Positions 30,076 to 39,261 of a stretch of DNA of 64,000 nt are shown one piece after another. Positions within the stretch are counted from its first letter, which is position 1. Each line of letters begins with the position of its first letter. The DNA is from Pirellulaceae bacterium. Lineage in GTDB: Bacteria; Planctomycetota; Planctomycetia; Pirellulales; Pirellulaceae. The DNA lies in assembly GCA_019636375.1 (NCBI GenBank), contig JAHBXS010000004.1, forward strand, positions 310,001-374,000, read 5' to 3'. The notes beneath the pieces are model-generated. The model searched no databases and was not told the origin of the DNA. It was given only the letters and a program-made list of their open reading frames with translations. The translations under genes were made by a program, and so were the position numbers.

Positions 30076-32172
30076 TCATTCACCGATGATTTGCGACGGA
30101 ACTGCTGGCTGAGCCATTAAATGTCTGTACAGATATTCCACCCGCAATGCCGAATACGTACTGCCTATCCCGTGCTTAAACTCCGGGTAAATCATCATGT
30201 CGAACCGTTTGTTTTCGTCGTTCAATTTTTTCGCCAGCTCCCAGGTGTTTGACGGATGCACGTTGTCATCGATCAAACCATGAACCAGGAAAAGTTTGCC
30301 TTGGAGGTTTTTTGTGTATTCAAGGCAGGAGCCAATTCGGTAACCGTCAGGATTTTCTTGGGGCGTTCGCATGTACCGCTCGGTGTAAATCGTGTCGTAG
30401 TGTTTCCAATCGGTCACCGGTGCCCCAGCAACTCCGACATGAAACACGTCCGGGTACCGCAACAAGGCCAACGCTGACATGTAGCCACCATAGGAATGGC
30501 CATAAATCCCCACTCGGCCGCCATCGACGTAAGGTCGTTCAGAAAGGTGCTTGACGGCATCAGCTTGATCATCCAAGTCTAAAATGCCAAGTTGCAGATA
30601 GGTCGCGCTTTCAAACGCCTTGCCTCGCCCAACCGTCCCTCGATTTCCGACCTTAGCCACTAAGAAACCAAATGCAGTCATCGCATTTGTAGGGGAAAAT
30701 TGGCTCGAAAGGCCCCTGGAATTCGGGCCGCCATAAACATCAATCAGCAACGGATATTTTTTTGCGGGGTCGAAATCAGCGGGCTTATGCAAAATACCGT
30801 AGATCGGAGTCTTACCATCGGAAGCTGTAAAGGAAAAAATTTCTGAATGCACGTCAATTTGGGGCGCATCCGGGTCATGCAAAACCGCGACTTCCTCCCC
30901 TCCGATCGAATAAATTACATGCTCGGGGGCTTGGTCGATCTGTTGCCGCGTGGCCATGACAAATCGTCCGTGAGGATCAATTTCAAAATTCGAGTGATGC
31001 CAGGCCGATGTCGAAATTCTCTGTTCGCTTTCGCCGTTCAAACGAACACGGTGTAATTGCTCATTGTAGGGGAAGGAATCACTGTAAGCAGTGTAATAAA
31101 ACCACCCATTCGCTTCGTCGACACGAACAATTCGTTCACATGGAAATTGGTTCCAGTTGGTCAAGTCTTGCAGCAAACCTCCGTCAAAATGGCGGAGTTG
31201 ATAGTTCTTCCACCCGTTCGCTTCTGTTTCCCAGATGAAACGCTCGCCATCTTCAAGGAACTGCATTGTGGGTCGATTGGTTTGCCAAGTCGGTTGTCGT
31301 TCCGTGACAACGACTCGCATGTCGCCACTCTCGACATCGATTGCCAAAACATCCAACACGTTTTGGCGACGATTGGTGCGGCTGACGATCAATTCCCGAC
31401 CATTCGGAGCGAATTTTATGTTGAACAAATATTGCCGTGGTTCGCCATCAATCGAAAAACGGTTTACCTTTTTTGTTGCTAAGTCATAGACCATTAAGTT
31501 GACTTGAGGATTTGTTTCACCGGCCTTGGGGTAACGAGTCGTATGAAGCGTGGTGTAAAGGTCAGTGTTGTCAAAGGTCAGATGGTAGTCCTTGAGCCCT
31601 TGCTCGTCGACTTCGTAAAACACCAACTTGGTGGAATCCGGGGACCACCACATCGCTTCCTTTTGGTCCAACTCCTCGCCGTAAACCCAACATCCCGTAC
31701 CATATCTCAGGCGATCAATCCCATCGGTTGTAACCTGAACTGGAGTTTCTCGTTCGGCTGGAATGGGTTCAAGAGTAATATTGTTGTCACGAAAGACCGC
31801 GTTCCATTTTCCGTCTGGAGAGGGTTCGATTGTCCGTTGCTCCGCGCGGGCGACTGCGGATCGTTGAGGTGACCGACGTTGCGGCTGATCGGCCTCGATA
31901 AACTCTCCGGCTCGCTTTTCAGCCAGTTCAAAAGTCTTCAAGTCCACCGAGCGTTCGAAATCCCCTAAACGGACATTGGCAAATGTTCCGTCTTTGCTCC
32001 AATCCACCCGCAACATGCGAAGATTGCGTCCGCGATTTCTTTGAGCCTCTTGGTAAGCCTCGTAGCCGGGCAACTGCTCGATCCGCAAATCGGATTGCCC
32101 CCAACTCGTCCCACCAAAACCTCCAACGATACTCCAAAGAAGACAAAAAATGATGGCAGTTATTCGGCTCAT
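30076..32172 (-). CDS. Prolyl oligopeptidase family S9B (DPP-IV-like)
   Basis: 698 residues. The N-terminal signal (ITAIIFCLLWSIVGGFGGTSWG) exports it. A DPPIV-type beta-propeller covers roughly residues 60-440, and the C-terminal alpha/beta hydrolase domain carries DVYGGPNSRGL, the nucleophile GHSYGGYM, the acid in HGLIDDNVH and the catalytic His in FKHGIG. Cleaves dipeptides after Pro/Ala in the periplasm or outside the cell. It stands alone; divergent from the metal ABC transporter operon, 190 bp away. Confidence 0.9.
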   Translation of the reverse strand: MSRITAIIFCLLWSIVGGFGGTSWGQSDLRIEQLPGYEAYQEAQRNRGRNLRMLRVDWSKDGTFANVRLGDFERSVDLKTFELAEKRAGEFIEADQPQRRSPQRSAVARAEQRTIEPSPDGKWNAVFRDNNITLEPIPAERETPVQVTTDGIDRLRYGTGCWVYGEELDQKEAMWWSPDSTKLVFYEVDEQGLKDYHLTFDNTDLYTTLHTTRYPKAGETNPQVNLMVYDLATKKVNRFSIDGEPRQYLFNIKFAPNGRELIVSRTNRRQNVLDVLAIDVESGDMRVVVTERQPTWQTNRPTMQFLEDGERFIWETEANGWKNYQLRHFDGGLLQDLTNWNQFPCERIVRVDEANGWFYYTAYSDSFPYNEQLHRVRLNGESEQRISTSAWHHSNFEIDPHGRFVMATRQQIDQAPEHVIYSIGGEEVAVLHDPDAPQIDVHSEIFSFTASDGKTPIYGILHKPADFDPAKKYPLLIDVYGGPNSRGLSSQFSPTNAMTAFGFLVAKVGNRGTVGRGKAFESATYLQLGILDLDDQADAVKHLSERPYVDGGRVGIYGHSYGGYMSALALLRYPDVFHVGVAGAPVTDWKHYDTIYTERYMRTPQENPDGYRIGSCLEYTKNLQGKLFLVHGLIDDNVHPSNTWELAKKLNDENKRFDMMIYPEFKHGIGSTYSALRVEYLYRHLMAQPAVPSQIIGE

Positions 32173-32324
32173 ATTCCTCTCGGATCTTTAACGGCGAAAA
32201 AATGTTGAATAGGTCTTTTCTACTCCTTCGATTGTATGGCACAGGACAAAGAATGGCGAGAAGTGGCCTTTAGTAAGGCCAAAGGTTTCCGGTTTTGCCA
32301 AACAACTAAACGTGAAATCAAGCC

Positions 32325-32372
32325 TTGACGAAACCCGATGCCTATCGCAAAATGTAGCTTATGCTACATTTT
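32325..32372 (+). promoter_or_regulatory. Candidate promoter with operator palindrome of the metal ABC operon
   Basis: A TTGACG box lies at 32325-32330, 17 bp upstream of a weak -10 (CAAAAT, 32348-32353). A perfect 24-bp palindrome, arms AAAATGTAGC (32349-32358) and GCTACATTTT (32363-32372) with loop TTAT, overlaps the -10 and spans the predicted ATG at 32361. This fits a metal-sensing repressor (DtxR/MntR/Fur class) blocking transcription. It also means the transcript would be leaderless, or the real start is further downstream. Confidence 0.6.
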
Positions 32373-33425
32373 CGATTTTTGGCTGATTTTTTGGGATTCA
32401 AACAGGCTTTCCTGGCGATAGCGCTGTTGGGTGTTGCCGTCATCGGCGGATGCGGCCAGTCAGCGATGTCGAAACGCCAAGCCCCAACGGCTAATTTTTC
32501 CGGAACCCCTCCTATTCGTGTGATTGCTACCGTCGGGATGGTCGCCGACATGGTGCAAGCGGTAGGTGGCGAACATGTGCGCGTTGAGCAAATGATGAGC
32601 GCCGGCGTTGATCCGCATCTATACAAACCGACTCGGGACGATGTGCGATTGGTGATGAAGGCGGATGTCGTTGTGTCAAGCGGATTACATTTGGAAGGGA
32701 AGTTGTCAGAGACCCTTGAGAAACTTGCGAGAACGAAACCTGTTTATTCAATAGCTGACGGACTCCCTCCAGAGCTATTGATTCGCGATGGAGACTCGCA
32801 GGAAGCGGTTGATCCTCATATTTGGATGGATATTTCATTGTGGGGCCAAGGGGCATCCGCACTCGCTGAATGGCTCGCTGATTTCGATCCGACTCACGCT
32901 GGCGATTATCGCCGCAATGCGACCGAATATGTCGATCAATTGGAGCAACTGCATAGGTTTGCCACGGAGACCATTCACACGATCCCAGAGTCGCAACGAT
33001 ACTTTGTGACTTCGCACGATGCGTTTCGGTATTTTGGTCGAGCGTATCAACTTGAGGTTGTTGGCGTACAAGGATTCTCGACCGAATCGGAAGCAGGTTT
33101 GCGACGTGTCAATGCAATCGTCAATCTTCTCGTGGAGCGACAAATACGCTCAGTCTTCTTTGAGAGTAGTGTCGCAAGTCGAAGTCTCCAGGCGATCGTC
33201 GAAGGTGCCTCCGCGCGTGGCAGACAGATCGAAATTGCTGGACCACTTTATTCCGATGCAATGGGAGAGGCCGGGACTTACGAAGGCACCTATATCGGCA
33301 TGATGGACCATAACATCACCACCGTCGCTCGGGCACTGGGAGCGTCTCCTCCGCCACAGAATTTCCACGATTACCTAGACGCCGCAAAACAAAAATTAGC
33401 CCAAATAAACGAGCGGCAACCATGA
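32361..33425 (+). CDS. mntA: Metal ABC transporter substrate-binding lipoprotein (ZnuA/MntC-like)
   Basis: 354 residues. A lipobox (VIGGC) at about residue 29 shows it is a lipoprotein anchored on the outer side of the inner membrane. Metal-ligand region pattern of cluster A-I proteins: GVDPHLYKPTRDD, HIWMD, HDAFRYFG and the late Asp in LYSDAMG. Two lobes joined by a long helix are consistent with length. It captures Mn2+, Zn2+ or Fe2+ for the ABC importer that follows with a 4-bp overlap. Which metal cannot be read from sequence. The start codon sits in an operator palindrome, so the true start may be an internal codon nearer the hydrophobic signal. Confidence 0.85.
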   Translation: MLHFRFLADFLGFKQAFLAIALLGVAVIGGCGQSAMSKRQAPTANFSGTPPIRVIATVGMVADMVQAVGGEHVRVEQMMSAGVDPHLYKPTRDDVRLVMKADVVVSSGLHLEGKLSETLEKLARTKPVYSIADGLPPELLIRDGDSQEAVDPHIWMDISLWGQGASALAEWLADFDPTHAGDYRRNATEYVDQLEQLHRFATETIHTIPESQRYFVTSHDAFRYFGRAYQLEVVGVQGFSTESEAGLRRVNAIVNLLVERQIRSVFFESSVASRSLQAIVEGASARGRQIEIAGPLYSDAMGEAGTYEGTYIGMMDHNITTVARALGASPPPQNFHDYLDAAKQKLAQINERQP

Positions 33426-34231
33426 CGAAGCTCACCAACAGTTCGCTCCAGAATGCTTCGAAAGACTCCGATGGATTGCCTCTATCGGTCGAGCACTTGA
33501 CGGTGTCGTTTCACCGCAAACCCGTCTTGTGGGACGTTTCGTTTCGCGCCGAACCGGGAAAGCTGATCGGCGTCATCGGCCCAAACGGAGCGGGCAAGAG
33601 CACTCTCTTCAAAGCCATTATGGATTTAATTCCAAAAACGGACGGCAAAGTCCATGTGTTTGGTAAACCGTTCGCTACGAATCGCCGCCGAGTGGGCTAT
33701 GTGCCTCAACGGGAAAGTGTCGATTGGGATTTCCCTATCTCGGCACTCGATGTGGTGTCGATGGGGTTGTACCCGGAAATCGGTTGGTTTCGTCGTGTCA
33801 AGCGTGAGCATCGACAGCGAGCCATGAGTAGTCTGGAACGGCTCGGAATTTCCGATTTGGCCAATCGGCAAATCAATGAACTGTCGGGGGGGCAACAGCA
33901 ACGAACTTTTTTGGCTCGCGCGTTAGTTCAAAACGCCGATTTGTATTTGTTGGATGAGCCCTTTTCTGCGGTTGACGCCGCAACCGAGGCTGTCATCGTC
34001 AATGTCTTGCGGGAACTTCGGGATGCAGGAAAAACCGTGCTCGTGATTCATCACGATTTGCAAACCGTCACGGACTATTTCGATTCAGTCCTCTTACTAA
34101 ACATGCGGGTGGTCGCTTTTGGGGAAACGGCTGATGTGTTCCAAGCCGAGAATTTGCAAAAAACCTACGGCGGCATGTTGACGCTATTTGACGAAGCGAC
34201 CGAAGCAATGCGGCATCGGAGGAAGGCGTGA
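33422..34231 (+). CDS. mntB: Metal ABC transporter ATP-binding protein
   Basis: 269 residues. Walker A GPNGAGKST, signature LSGGQQQRTFLARAL, Walker B LYLLDEPFSAVD, H-loop VIHHDLQTV. The start overlaps the end of the substrate-binding gene by 4 bp and its stop overlaps the next permease start by 4 bp, a tightly packed operon. It hydrolyses ATP to drive import through the two permeases that follow. Confidence 0.92.
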   Translation: MTKLTNSSLQNASKDSDGLPLSVEHLTVSFHRKPVLWDVSFRAEPGKLIGVIGPNGAGKSTLFKAIMDLIPKTDGKVHVFGKPFATNRRRVGYVPQRESVDWDFPISALDVVSMGLYPEIGWFRRVKREHRQRAMSSLERLGISDLANRQINELSGGQQQRTFLARALVQNADLYLLDEPFSAVDAATEAVIVNVLRELRDAGKTVLVIHHDLQTVTDYFDSVLLLNMRVVAFGETADVFQAENLQKTYGGMLTLFDEATEAMRHRRKA

Positions 34232-35277
34232 TGGAATCCGTCAAAAGCGCAGTACGTATTTTTTTTAGAGGCCTTGGACTTTGCGGATTGTTGTTGGCCA
34301 CACTCGTCACACCGACTCCAGGTTTAGGGCAAGTCACCGATGACTCGCCGCATTTCGGGGCTTCATTCGAAGACGGCCAGCGATTTTCTCTGGCTGACTA
34401 CAATACTCAAATCGTCGTGTTTGGAGCAGGGTTGTTGGGTTTTGCAGCCGGACTGGTCGGCTGTTTCGCATTGCTGAGGCGGCAGGCGTTGGTTGGTGAC
34501 GCACTGAGCCACGCGACACTTCCCGGAATCGCGGGGGCCTTTATTCTGGTAAGTTTTTTCGGGGGGAATGGTAAAGGGATTGGTTGGCTGCTGTTGGGCG
34601 CGACGATCACCGGCGTCTTCGGAACCCTCGTGATGATCGGTATTCAACGCTTGCCACGTTTGAAACCAGACACATCACTGGGAATCGTGTTGAGCGTTTT
34701 TTTTGGAGCGGGAATTGTACTGATCACGTTGGCCCAACAGATGGAGTCAGGTCACGCGGCTGGATTGGAGTCGTTTATTTACGGGAAGGCAGCATCAATG
34801 CTCCGAAGCGACGCACAATTGATCGCCATCACAGCCCTCGGTGTTAGTCTGCTGGTTGGGCTTTTTTTCAAAGAACTCAAACTACTATGCTTCGATGAAG
34901 GTTTCGCCGTTGCTCGCGGATATTCGCGATTTTGGCTCGACGGTTTGGTGATGGGGCTCGTGACAATTGTAACCGTCATTGGTTTGCAAGCCGTCGGTCT
35001 AATCCTGATTATTGCCCTGTTGGTCACTCCCGCTGCAGCGGCTCGATTCTGGACCAACTCGCTTGGTTGGATGTGCCTTATTTCAGCGACGTTTGGTGCT
35101 GCGGCCTCGGTGGGTGGTGCCCTATTATCGGCTTGGGCAACTGACCTCCCATCGGGCGCGATGATCGTGTTGATGTGCAGTGGCATTTTCGTTTTAAGCC
35201 TGCTGTTTGGACCAACAAAAGGTATCATCTTCAAATCGACTTCGTTGTATCATCCTGCCGTTTCGGAGACACAATGA
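34228..35277 (+). CDS. mntC: Metal ABC transporter permease 1
   Basis: 349 residues. A hydrophobic N-terminal segment with a predicted cleavage-like TPGLGQ is followed by a typical ABC-3 permease core: LRRQALVGDALSHATLPG, an EAA-loop-like region, and eight or more membrane helices such as LVMGLVTIVTVIGLQAVGLILIIALLV. Pairs with the next permease to form a heterodimeric channel. The N-terminal extension before the first conserved helix (about 60 residues) is longer than usual. Confidence 0.9.
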   Translation: MMESVKSAVRIFFRGLGLCGLLLATLVTPTPGLGQVTDDSPHFGASFEDGQRFSLADYNTQIVVFGAGLLGFAAGLVGCFALLRRQALVGDALSHATLPGIAGAFILVSFFGGNGKGIGWLLLGATITGVFGTLVMIGIQRLPRLKPDTSLGIVLSVFFGAGIVLITLAQQMESGHAAGLESFIYGKAASMLRSDAQLIAITALGVSLLVGLFFKELKLLCFDEGFAVARGYSRFWLDGLVMGLVTIVTVIGLQAVGLILIIALLVTPAAAARFWTNSLGWMCLISATFGAAASVGGALLSAWATDLPSGAMIVLMCSGIFVLSLLFGPTKGIIFKSTSLYHPAVSETQ

Positions 35278-36590
35278 TGCGATTGTTCTCAGAATGGTAT
35301 TGGCCGCTCGACGGTTGGATTGTCTTGGCTGGGATTCTTTGTGCGGTCAGTGCATCACTCATTGGCAACTTCTTGGTTTTGAGAAGGATGAGTCTTCTCG
35401 GTGACGCCATTAGTCATGCGATCTTGCCGGGTTTAGCGATTGCCTTTTTGTGGTCGGCAAGTCGCAGTGGCTGGCCAGTTTTTGTCGCGGCTGTGGCGGT
35501 TGGAATATTGACGGCCTTTTTGAGTCAGTTAATTCACCGACAAGGGCGAGTAGATGAAGGTGCTGCGATGGGTGTCGTCTTCACCACGCTCTTTGCTGCT
35601 GGACTGTTGTTGATCAATCACAGCGCCAAGTATGTCGATTTAGATCCTAGTTGCGTCCTTTACGGGGCGATTGAATTTACGCCACTCGATCAAGTTCAAT
35701 TTTTGGAATTGTCGATACCGCGAGTGGTGCTCGTATTGTCGGCAGTGGCAGTCGTCAACCTGCTATTTGTAACGTTGCTTTTCAAAGAGTTGCAAATCAC
35801 TACTTTTGCACCTGAGTTGGCCAAGACTATGGGGATTCCTGGCGGGCTTATCCACTACTCCTTGATGGCCTTGGTTGCCGTTACCGCTGTTGCGGCCTTT
35901 GAAAGTGTTGGGTCCATTCTCGTGGTGGCGATGTTCATCGTACCTCCGGCCGCCGCGTTGTTGATAACGGATCGACTAAGTCGCGTCATTTTTGTCAGCA
36001 CGCTGATCGGAGCGGCGGGAGCAACGCTCGGGCATGTGATGGCGATTGCCGTCCCGCCTTGGTTCGGCTTTAGGAGCGCTTCGACTGCGGGGATGATGGC
36101 AGTGGCGGTTGGATTCCTTTTTTTGGGAGCCTGCTTACTAGGGCCAAGACACGGACTGCTGGTCAACGCCTACCGGTTTGGAATTAACCGATTGGAAATC
36201 GCTTTTGAAGACATCATCGCCTTTCTATACCGTCGTGGTGAACGAGCACCCCAACAATATTATCGAATGATTGAAATCAGCGAACAGCTTAAACAGTCGG
36301 CTTGGTTTTTACGACTTGCATTGTGGGTTAATCGGCGTAAGGGTCTCGTCCAGAGTTTTTCCGAGGGCTTGAAACTGACACCTCTTGGAACGCAGCGGGC
36401 TCAAGAGGTCGTCCGCTCCCATCGCTTGTGGGAAACGTATTTAGCCGAAGAGCTTTCAATGCCAACCGAACGACTGCACGACGCTGCCGAAGACCTGGAA
36501 CACTTCACCGACAAAGAACTGCGAACGAAACTCGGCGAGGCGGTTTCAGCGCAAGAAGACCCTCACGGCACTCCGATCCCACCCGAGTAA
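35274..36590 (+). CDS. mntD: Metal ABC transporter permease 2 with C-terminal DtxR/MntR-like domain
   Basis: 438 residues from the ATG at 35274, which overlaps the previous stop. Residues 1-285 are an ABC-3 permease (LRRMSLLGDAISHAILPGLA). Residues ~295-438 are cytoplasmic and match a DtxR/MntR regulator: EDIIAFLYRRGERA, a winged-helix-like stretch, LVQSFSEGLKLTPLGTQ, HRLWETYLAEELS, LHDAAEDLEHFTD, ending DPHGTPIPPE, which is the hallmark of the DtxR family. So a metal-responsive regulator domain is fused to the channel. It could sense internal metal and gate or repress the system. In TroD-like systems the regulator is a separate gene. Confidence 0.88.
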   Translation: MMRLFSEWYWPLDGWIVLAGILCAVSASLIGNFLVLRRMSLLGDAISHAILPGLAIAFLWSASRSGWPVFVAAVAVGILTAFLSQLIHRQGRVDEGAAMGVVFTTLFAAGLLLINHSAKYVDLDPSCVLYGAIEFTPLDQVQFLELSIPRVVLVLSAVAVVNLLFVTLLFKELQITTFAPELAKTMGIPGGLIHYSLMALVAVTAVAAFESVGSILVVAMFIVPPAAALLITDRLSRVIFVSTLIGAAGATLGHVMAIAVPPWFGFRSASTAGMMAVAVGFLFLGACLLGPRHGLLVNAYRFGINRLEIAFEDIIAFLYRRGERAPQQYYRMIEISEQLKQSAWFLRLALWVNRRKGLVQSFSEGLKLTPLGTQRAQEVVRSHRLWETYLAEELSMPTERLHDAAEDLEHFTDKELRTKLGEAVSAQEDPHGTPIPPE

Positions 36591-36593
36591 CGA

Positions 36594-36738
36594 GTAACCG
36601 TTCACGGAGCGAACGGCCACGTAGTTTTTCACTTCTTGAAAAGTCCGGCGCACCGAAAAACCATGCTGCGGAAAATCGCTTTTATGTGATTCGCCAAATC
36701 GGGAATTGATTGTGTTCCAAGACGATCCCATGAACGGC
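36594..36738 (+). repeat. Dispersed ~145-bp hairpin repeat, copy B (best conserved)
   Basis: Plus-strand copy starting GTAACCGTTCACGGAGCGAA and ending CCATGAACGGC. Stem 1: CCGTTC..GAACGG; stem 2: CTTTTCAAGAAGTGAAAA-type arms; stem 3: CCGGCGCACCG.. CGGAAAATCGC. Flanks are a metal permease stop and a PLP-gene stop, so it lies between two converging genes. Used here as reference to define the intron split in copy C. Confidence 0.75.
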
Positions 36739-36758
36739 TAAATCAACGGGGCCTCGAC

Positions 36759-38054
36759 CTAAACGGCGTTTAACGCCTGTTCCAAATCAAAAATCAAGTC
36801 ATTGGGATGCTCGATTCCGACCGAGATGCGGATCATCGCTTCCGTGACCCCTTGGCGTTGACGCGTTTCCTTGGGGACTCCGGAATGGGTCGTGGAAGCT
36901 GGGTGACTGATGAGCGTCTCTGTTCCGCCGAGGCTGACGGCAAGTTTCATGACTTGTAATTCATCCAACATCCGGAACGCTTCGGCTTCACCGCCACGAA
37001 TGTAAAACGAAAATGTCGAGCCAGGTGCAAGACATTGTCGCTGGTAAATCGCATAGGCTGGATCCGATTCTTTGAGGAAGCCAAGGTAATTGACCTTTTC
37101 GATTTTCGGATGTTGAGCGAGATACTCGGCGACGATTTTTGCATTCGTATTTGCCTTTTCCATCCTCACGCTCAATGTCTCCATTGAACGCAATAACATC
37201 CAAGCACTATTGGGGTCGAGCTGAGTACCAATGGCACTTCGCAAGGCACGAATCGGTTGGCACGATTCCTTGGTGCCGACAATCGCGCCAGCCACCAAAT
37301 CCGAGTGTCCGCCGACATATTTGGTAAGCGAATACATTGCCAAATCGGCGCCGTGATGCAAAGGATGCTGATAACAAGGGCCTAAAAATGTGTTGTCAAC
37401 GGCCAGCGGCGGACGATGCCCCGCTTGCCGCTCGCCAATTCGTTCTGAAATTTGTCGCAAATAGGCGAGATCGACGAGTCCATTTGTCGGGTTGGCTGGA
37501 GTCTCAGCCAAAATCATCCCGACGCGACCGCGTGCCATCGCTTCTTCCGCTGACGCATCCAAAGCCGCATGGTTGATCCCGTCATAAAATGGAACCGGAA
37601 TGATTCCGTAATTGACCATCACTTTTTCGAGCAGCGTTTCGGTACCTCCGTAAATCGGCGACGAAAACATGATGACGTCGCCGGGACGCAAAAACGCCAA
37701 CATCGCTGTCGAAATCGCTCCCATGCCCGACGAAAATGCCCCTGCAATTTCCGCTTGTTCCCACAAACAGAGGCGGTCCTCTAAGACTTCTAAATTTGGG
37801 TTATTGAATCGTGAGTAGATAAGCCCAGGCTCTTCCCCTGGCCCTGGTTGACGGCGGCCTGAGTTGAAGTCAAAAAAATCTTTGCCGGCCTGTGCATTTT
37901 TGAAGACAAACGTCGAAGTCAAAAAGACGGGTGGCTTTAGGGAACCCTCGGACAAATGAGGGCTGTATCCATAGCCCATCATTTGGGTTTCCGGATGGAG
38001 TTCGTGGTTGGCGATTAGCCGTTTGCGGTAGTTTTTCTTGTCACTGTCATTCAT
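36759..38054 (-). CDS. Trans-sulfuration family PLP enzyme (cystathionine gamma-synthase/lyase or methionine gamma-lyase)
   Basis: 431 residues from the ATG at 38054; a longer frame from 38138 is unlikely because its first 28 residues are not conserved-looking. PLP lysine in YSLTKYVGGHSD, the substrate-binding loop FSSPIYGGTETLL, GLIYSRFNNPN near the N-terminus, DNTFLGP (PLP Asp) and the C-terminal GGTETLISHPASTTH. The subclass cannot be fixed. Enzymes of this family split or form thioethers in Cys/Met metabolism. Confidence 0.85.
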   Translation of the reverse strand: MNDSDKKNYRKRLIANHELHPETQMMGYGYSPHLSEGSLKPPVFLTSTFVFKNAQAGKDFFDFNSGRRQPGPGEEPGLIYSRFNNPNLEVLEDRLCLWEQAEIAGAFSSGMGAISTAMLAFLRPGDVIMFSSPIYGGTETLLEKVMVNYGIIPVPFYDGINHAALDASAEEAMARGRVGMILAETPANPTNGLVDLAYLRQISERIGERQAGHRPPLAVDNTFLGPCYQHPLHHGADLAMYSLTKYVGGHSDLVAGAIVGTKESCQPIRALRSAIGTQLDPNSAWMLLRSMETLSVRMEKANTNAKIVAEYLAQHPKIEKVNYLGFLKESDPAYAIYQRQCLAPGSTFSFYIRGGEAEAFRMLDELQVMKLAVSLGGTETLISHPASTTHSGVPKETRQRQGVTEAMIRISVGIEHPNDLIFDLEQALNAV

Positions 38055-38229
38055 CGAATTTGCCTTGTTTACCTGGATCAACGCGCCGGTTTTTAGTGCT
38101 ACCAGTTTATGAGGTTCGAAGGTGCTTGAATACACCACCTTTATCTAGGTGATGTCCACTGCTAGCCATTCCCTGTGATTTGGGTTGAGTAAAACGCCTA
38201 GGACTGTAGAATCCGGGCCATAGATGTCA

Positions 38230-38308
38230 GGCAGAAATGGGATCAGGTAACGTTGCCGGAACGGCCCTTCAGGTGGTTTGCACAACGGTACATGCCCCCA
38301 TTTCTGCC
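38230..38308. repeat. Hairpin repeat
   Basis: GGCAGAAATGGG (38230-38241) and CCCATTTCTGCC (38297-38308) are perfect inverted arms of 12 bp around ~55 bp. The first 32 bp of the inside (38237-38268) recur at 2781-2812 with two mismatches. It lies between the PLP enzyme start and the acyltransferase gene; no coding frame is supported in 38139-38415. Confidence 0.65.
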
Positions 38309-38415
38309 TCTGCCGCATAACTCGTTGTCGAAACGCCATGGTTTTGACAAATGCGTCGCCTGTCTTTCGAATGAACGAATGCACGTACGCCTAAGAATTT
38401 TAATGAGGGTCATGG

Positions 38416-39210
38416 ATGACTTCATATCGACGAAAACGACTGAGCCCTGGCCGCCGCCTGATTTCCGATATTAGTGAAATGGCTTTGCAAGTACCGCTGG
38501 CGGGTACGACTGCCAAAATAGATGTCACTGAAGTAGCGGCAGTTCGCAAGCAAATTCGCCCGAGAATCGCTTGGAACGTTTTGTTTCTGAAAGCCTATGC
38601 AATCGTAGCCCTATCGAGGCCCGAACTCCGTCAGCGCTACATCCGCTGGCCCTGGCCGCACCTTTACGAGCATCCAAACAACGTTGCGATGTTAACGGTC
38701 AGTCGCGAATACAACGGCGAAGAACGATTGTTTTTTGGGCGATTCAATGTGCCCGAAGAGTGTACTTTGCTTGAACTGCAAGAACGCTACGATGAATATC
38801 GCGAGCAACCCGTCGAGAGCATCAAACAATTCCGACATCAGATTAAGTTTTCGCACGCTCCTCGATTGTTGAGGAAATTCGCCTGGTTTTTAATGCGTGA
38901 GGTTTGGACTCGTAAAGCCGCCTCACACATGGGGACCTTTGGAATGAGCATCTCGTGTTTCAAGGATGTTCACGGCAACTGCCACGTTTCCCCGATGACC
39001 ACCACCCTGGGTGTCGATGTCGTTTCCAAAAATGGAATAAGCGAAACGTTACTTACCTTTGACCATCGGGTTTTGGACGGACAGCCAATCATTGAAATCC
39101 TCCAAGAACTCGGACGAATTCTCCGAGGCCCCATCCTAGACGAGTTAAACGAAATCAAGAGTTCAAAAATGCTTGATCGCGATTCGGTCTACAAAAGTCA
39201 AGCGGCTTAA
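38416..39210 (+). CDS. 2-oxoacid dehydrogenase-type acyltransferase catalytic domain, stand-alone
   Basis: 264 residues containing the CoA-acyltransferase fold with the catalytic motif DHRVLDGQP (HxxxDG) near the C-terminus and a YIRWPWPHLYEHPNN loop. There is no N-terminal lipoyl or E1/E3-binding domain, so this is not a complete E2 subunit. Related free-standing 2-oxoacid acyltransferase-like proteins exist in several phyla with unknown acceptors. No operon partner is seen: the next gene is on the other strand. Confidence 0.75.
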   Translation: MTSYRRKRLSPGRRLISDISEMALQVPLAGTTAKIDVTEVAAVRKQIRPRIAWNVLFLKAYAIVALSRPELRQRYIRWPWPHLYEHPNNVAMLTVSREYNGEERLFFGRFNVPEECTLLELQERYDEYREQPVESIKQFRHQIKFSHAPRLLRKFAWFLMREVWTRKAASHMGTFGMSISCFKDVHGNCHVSPMTTTLGVDVVSKNGISETLLTFDHRVLDGQPIIEILQELGRILRGPILDELNEIKSSKMLDRDSVYKSQAA

Positions 39211-39261
39211 ACCGTCATCTACTCGATAGAGTCGGCCAGCCACTTATGATTTGAGACGAAG

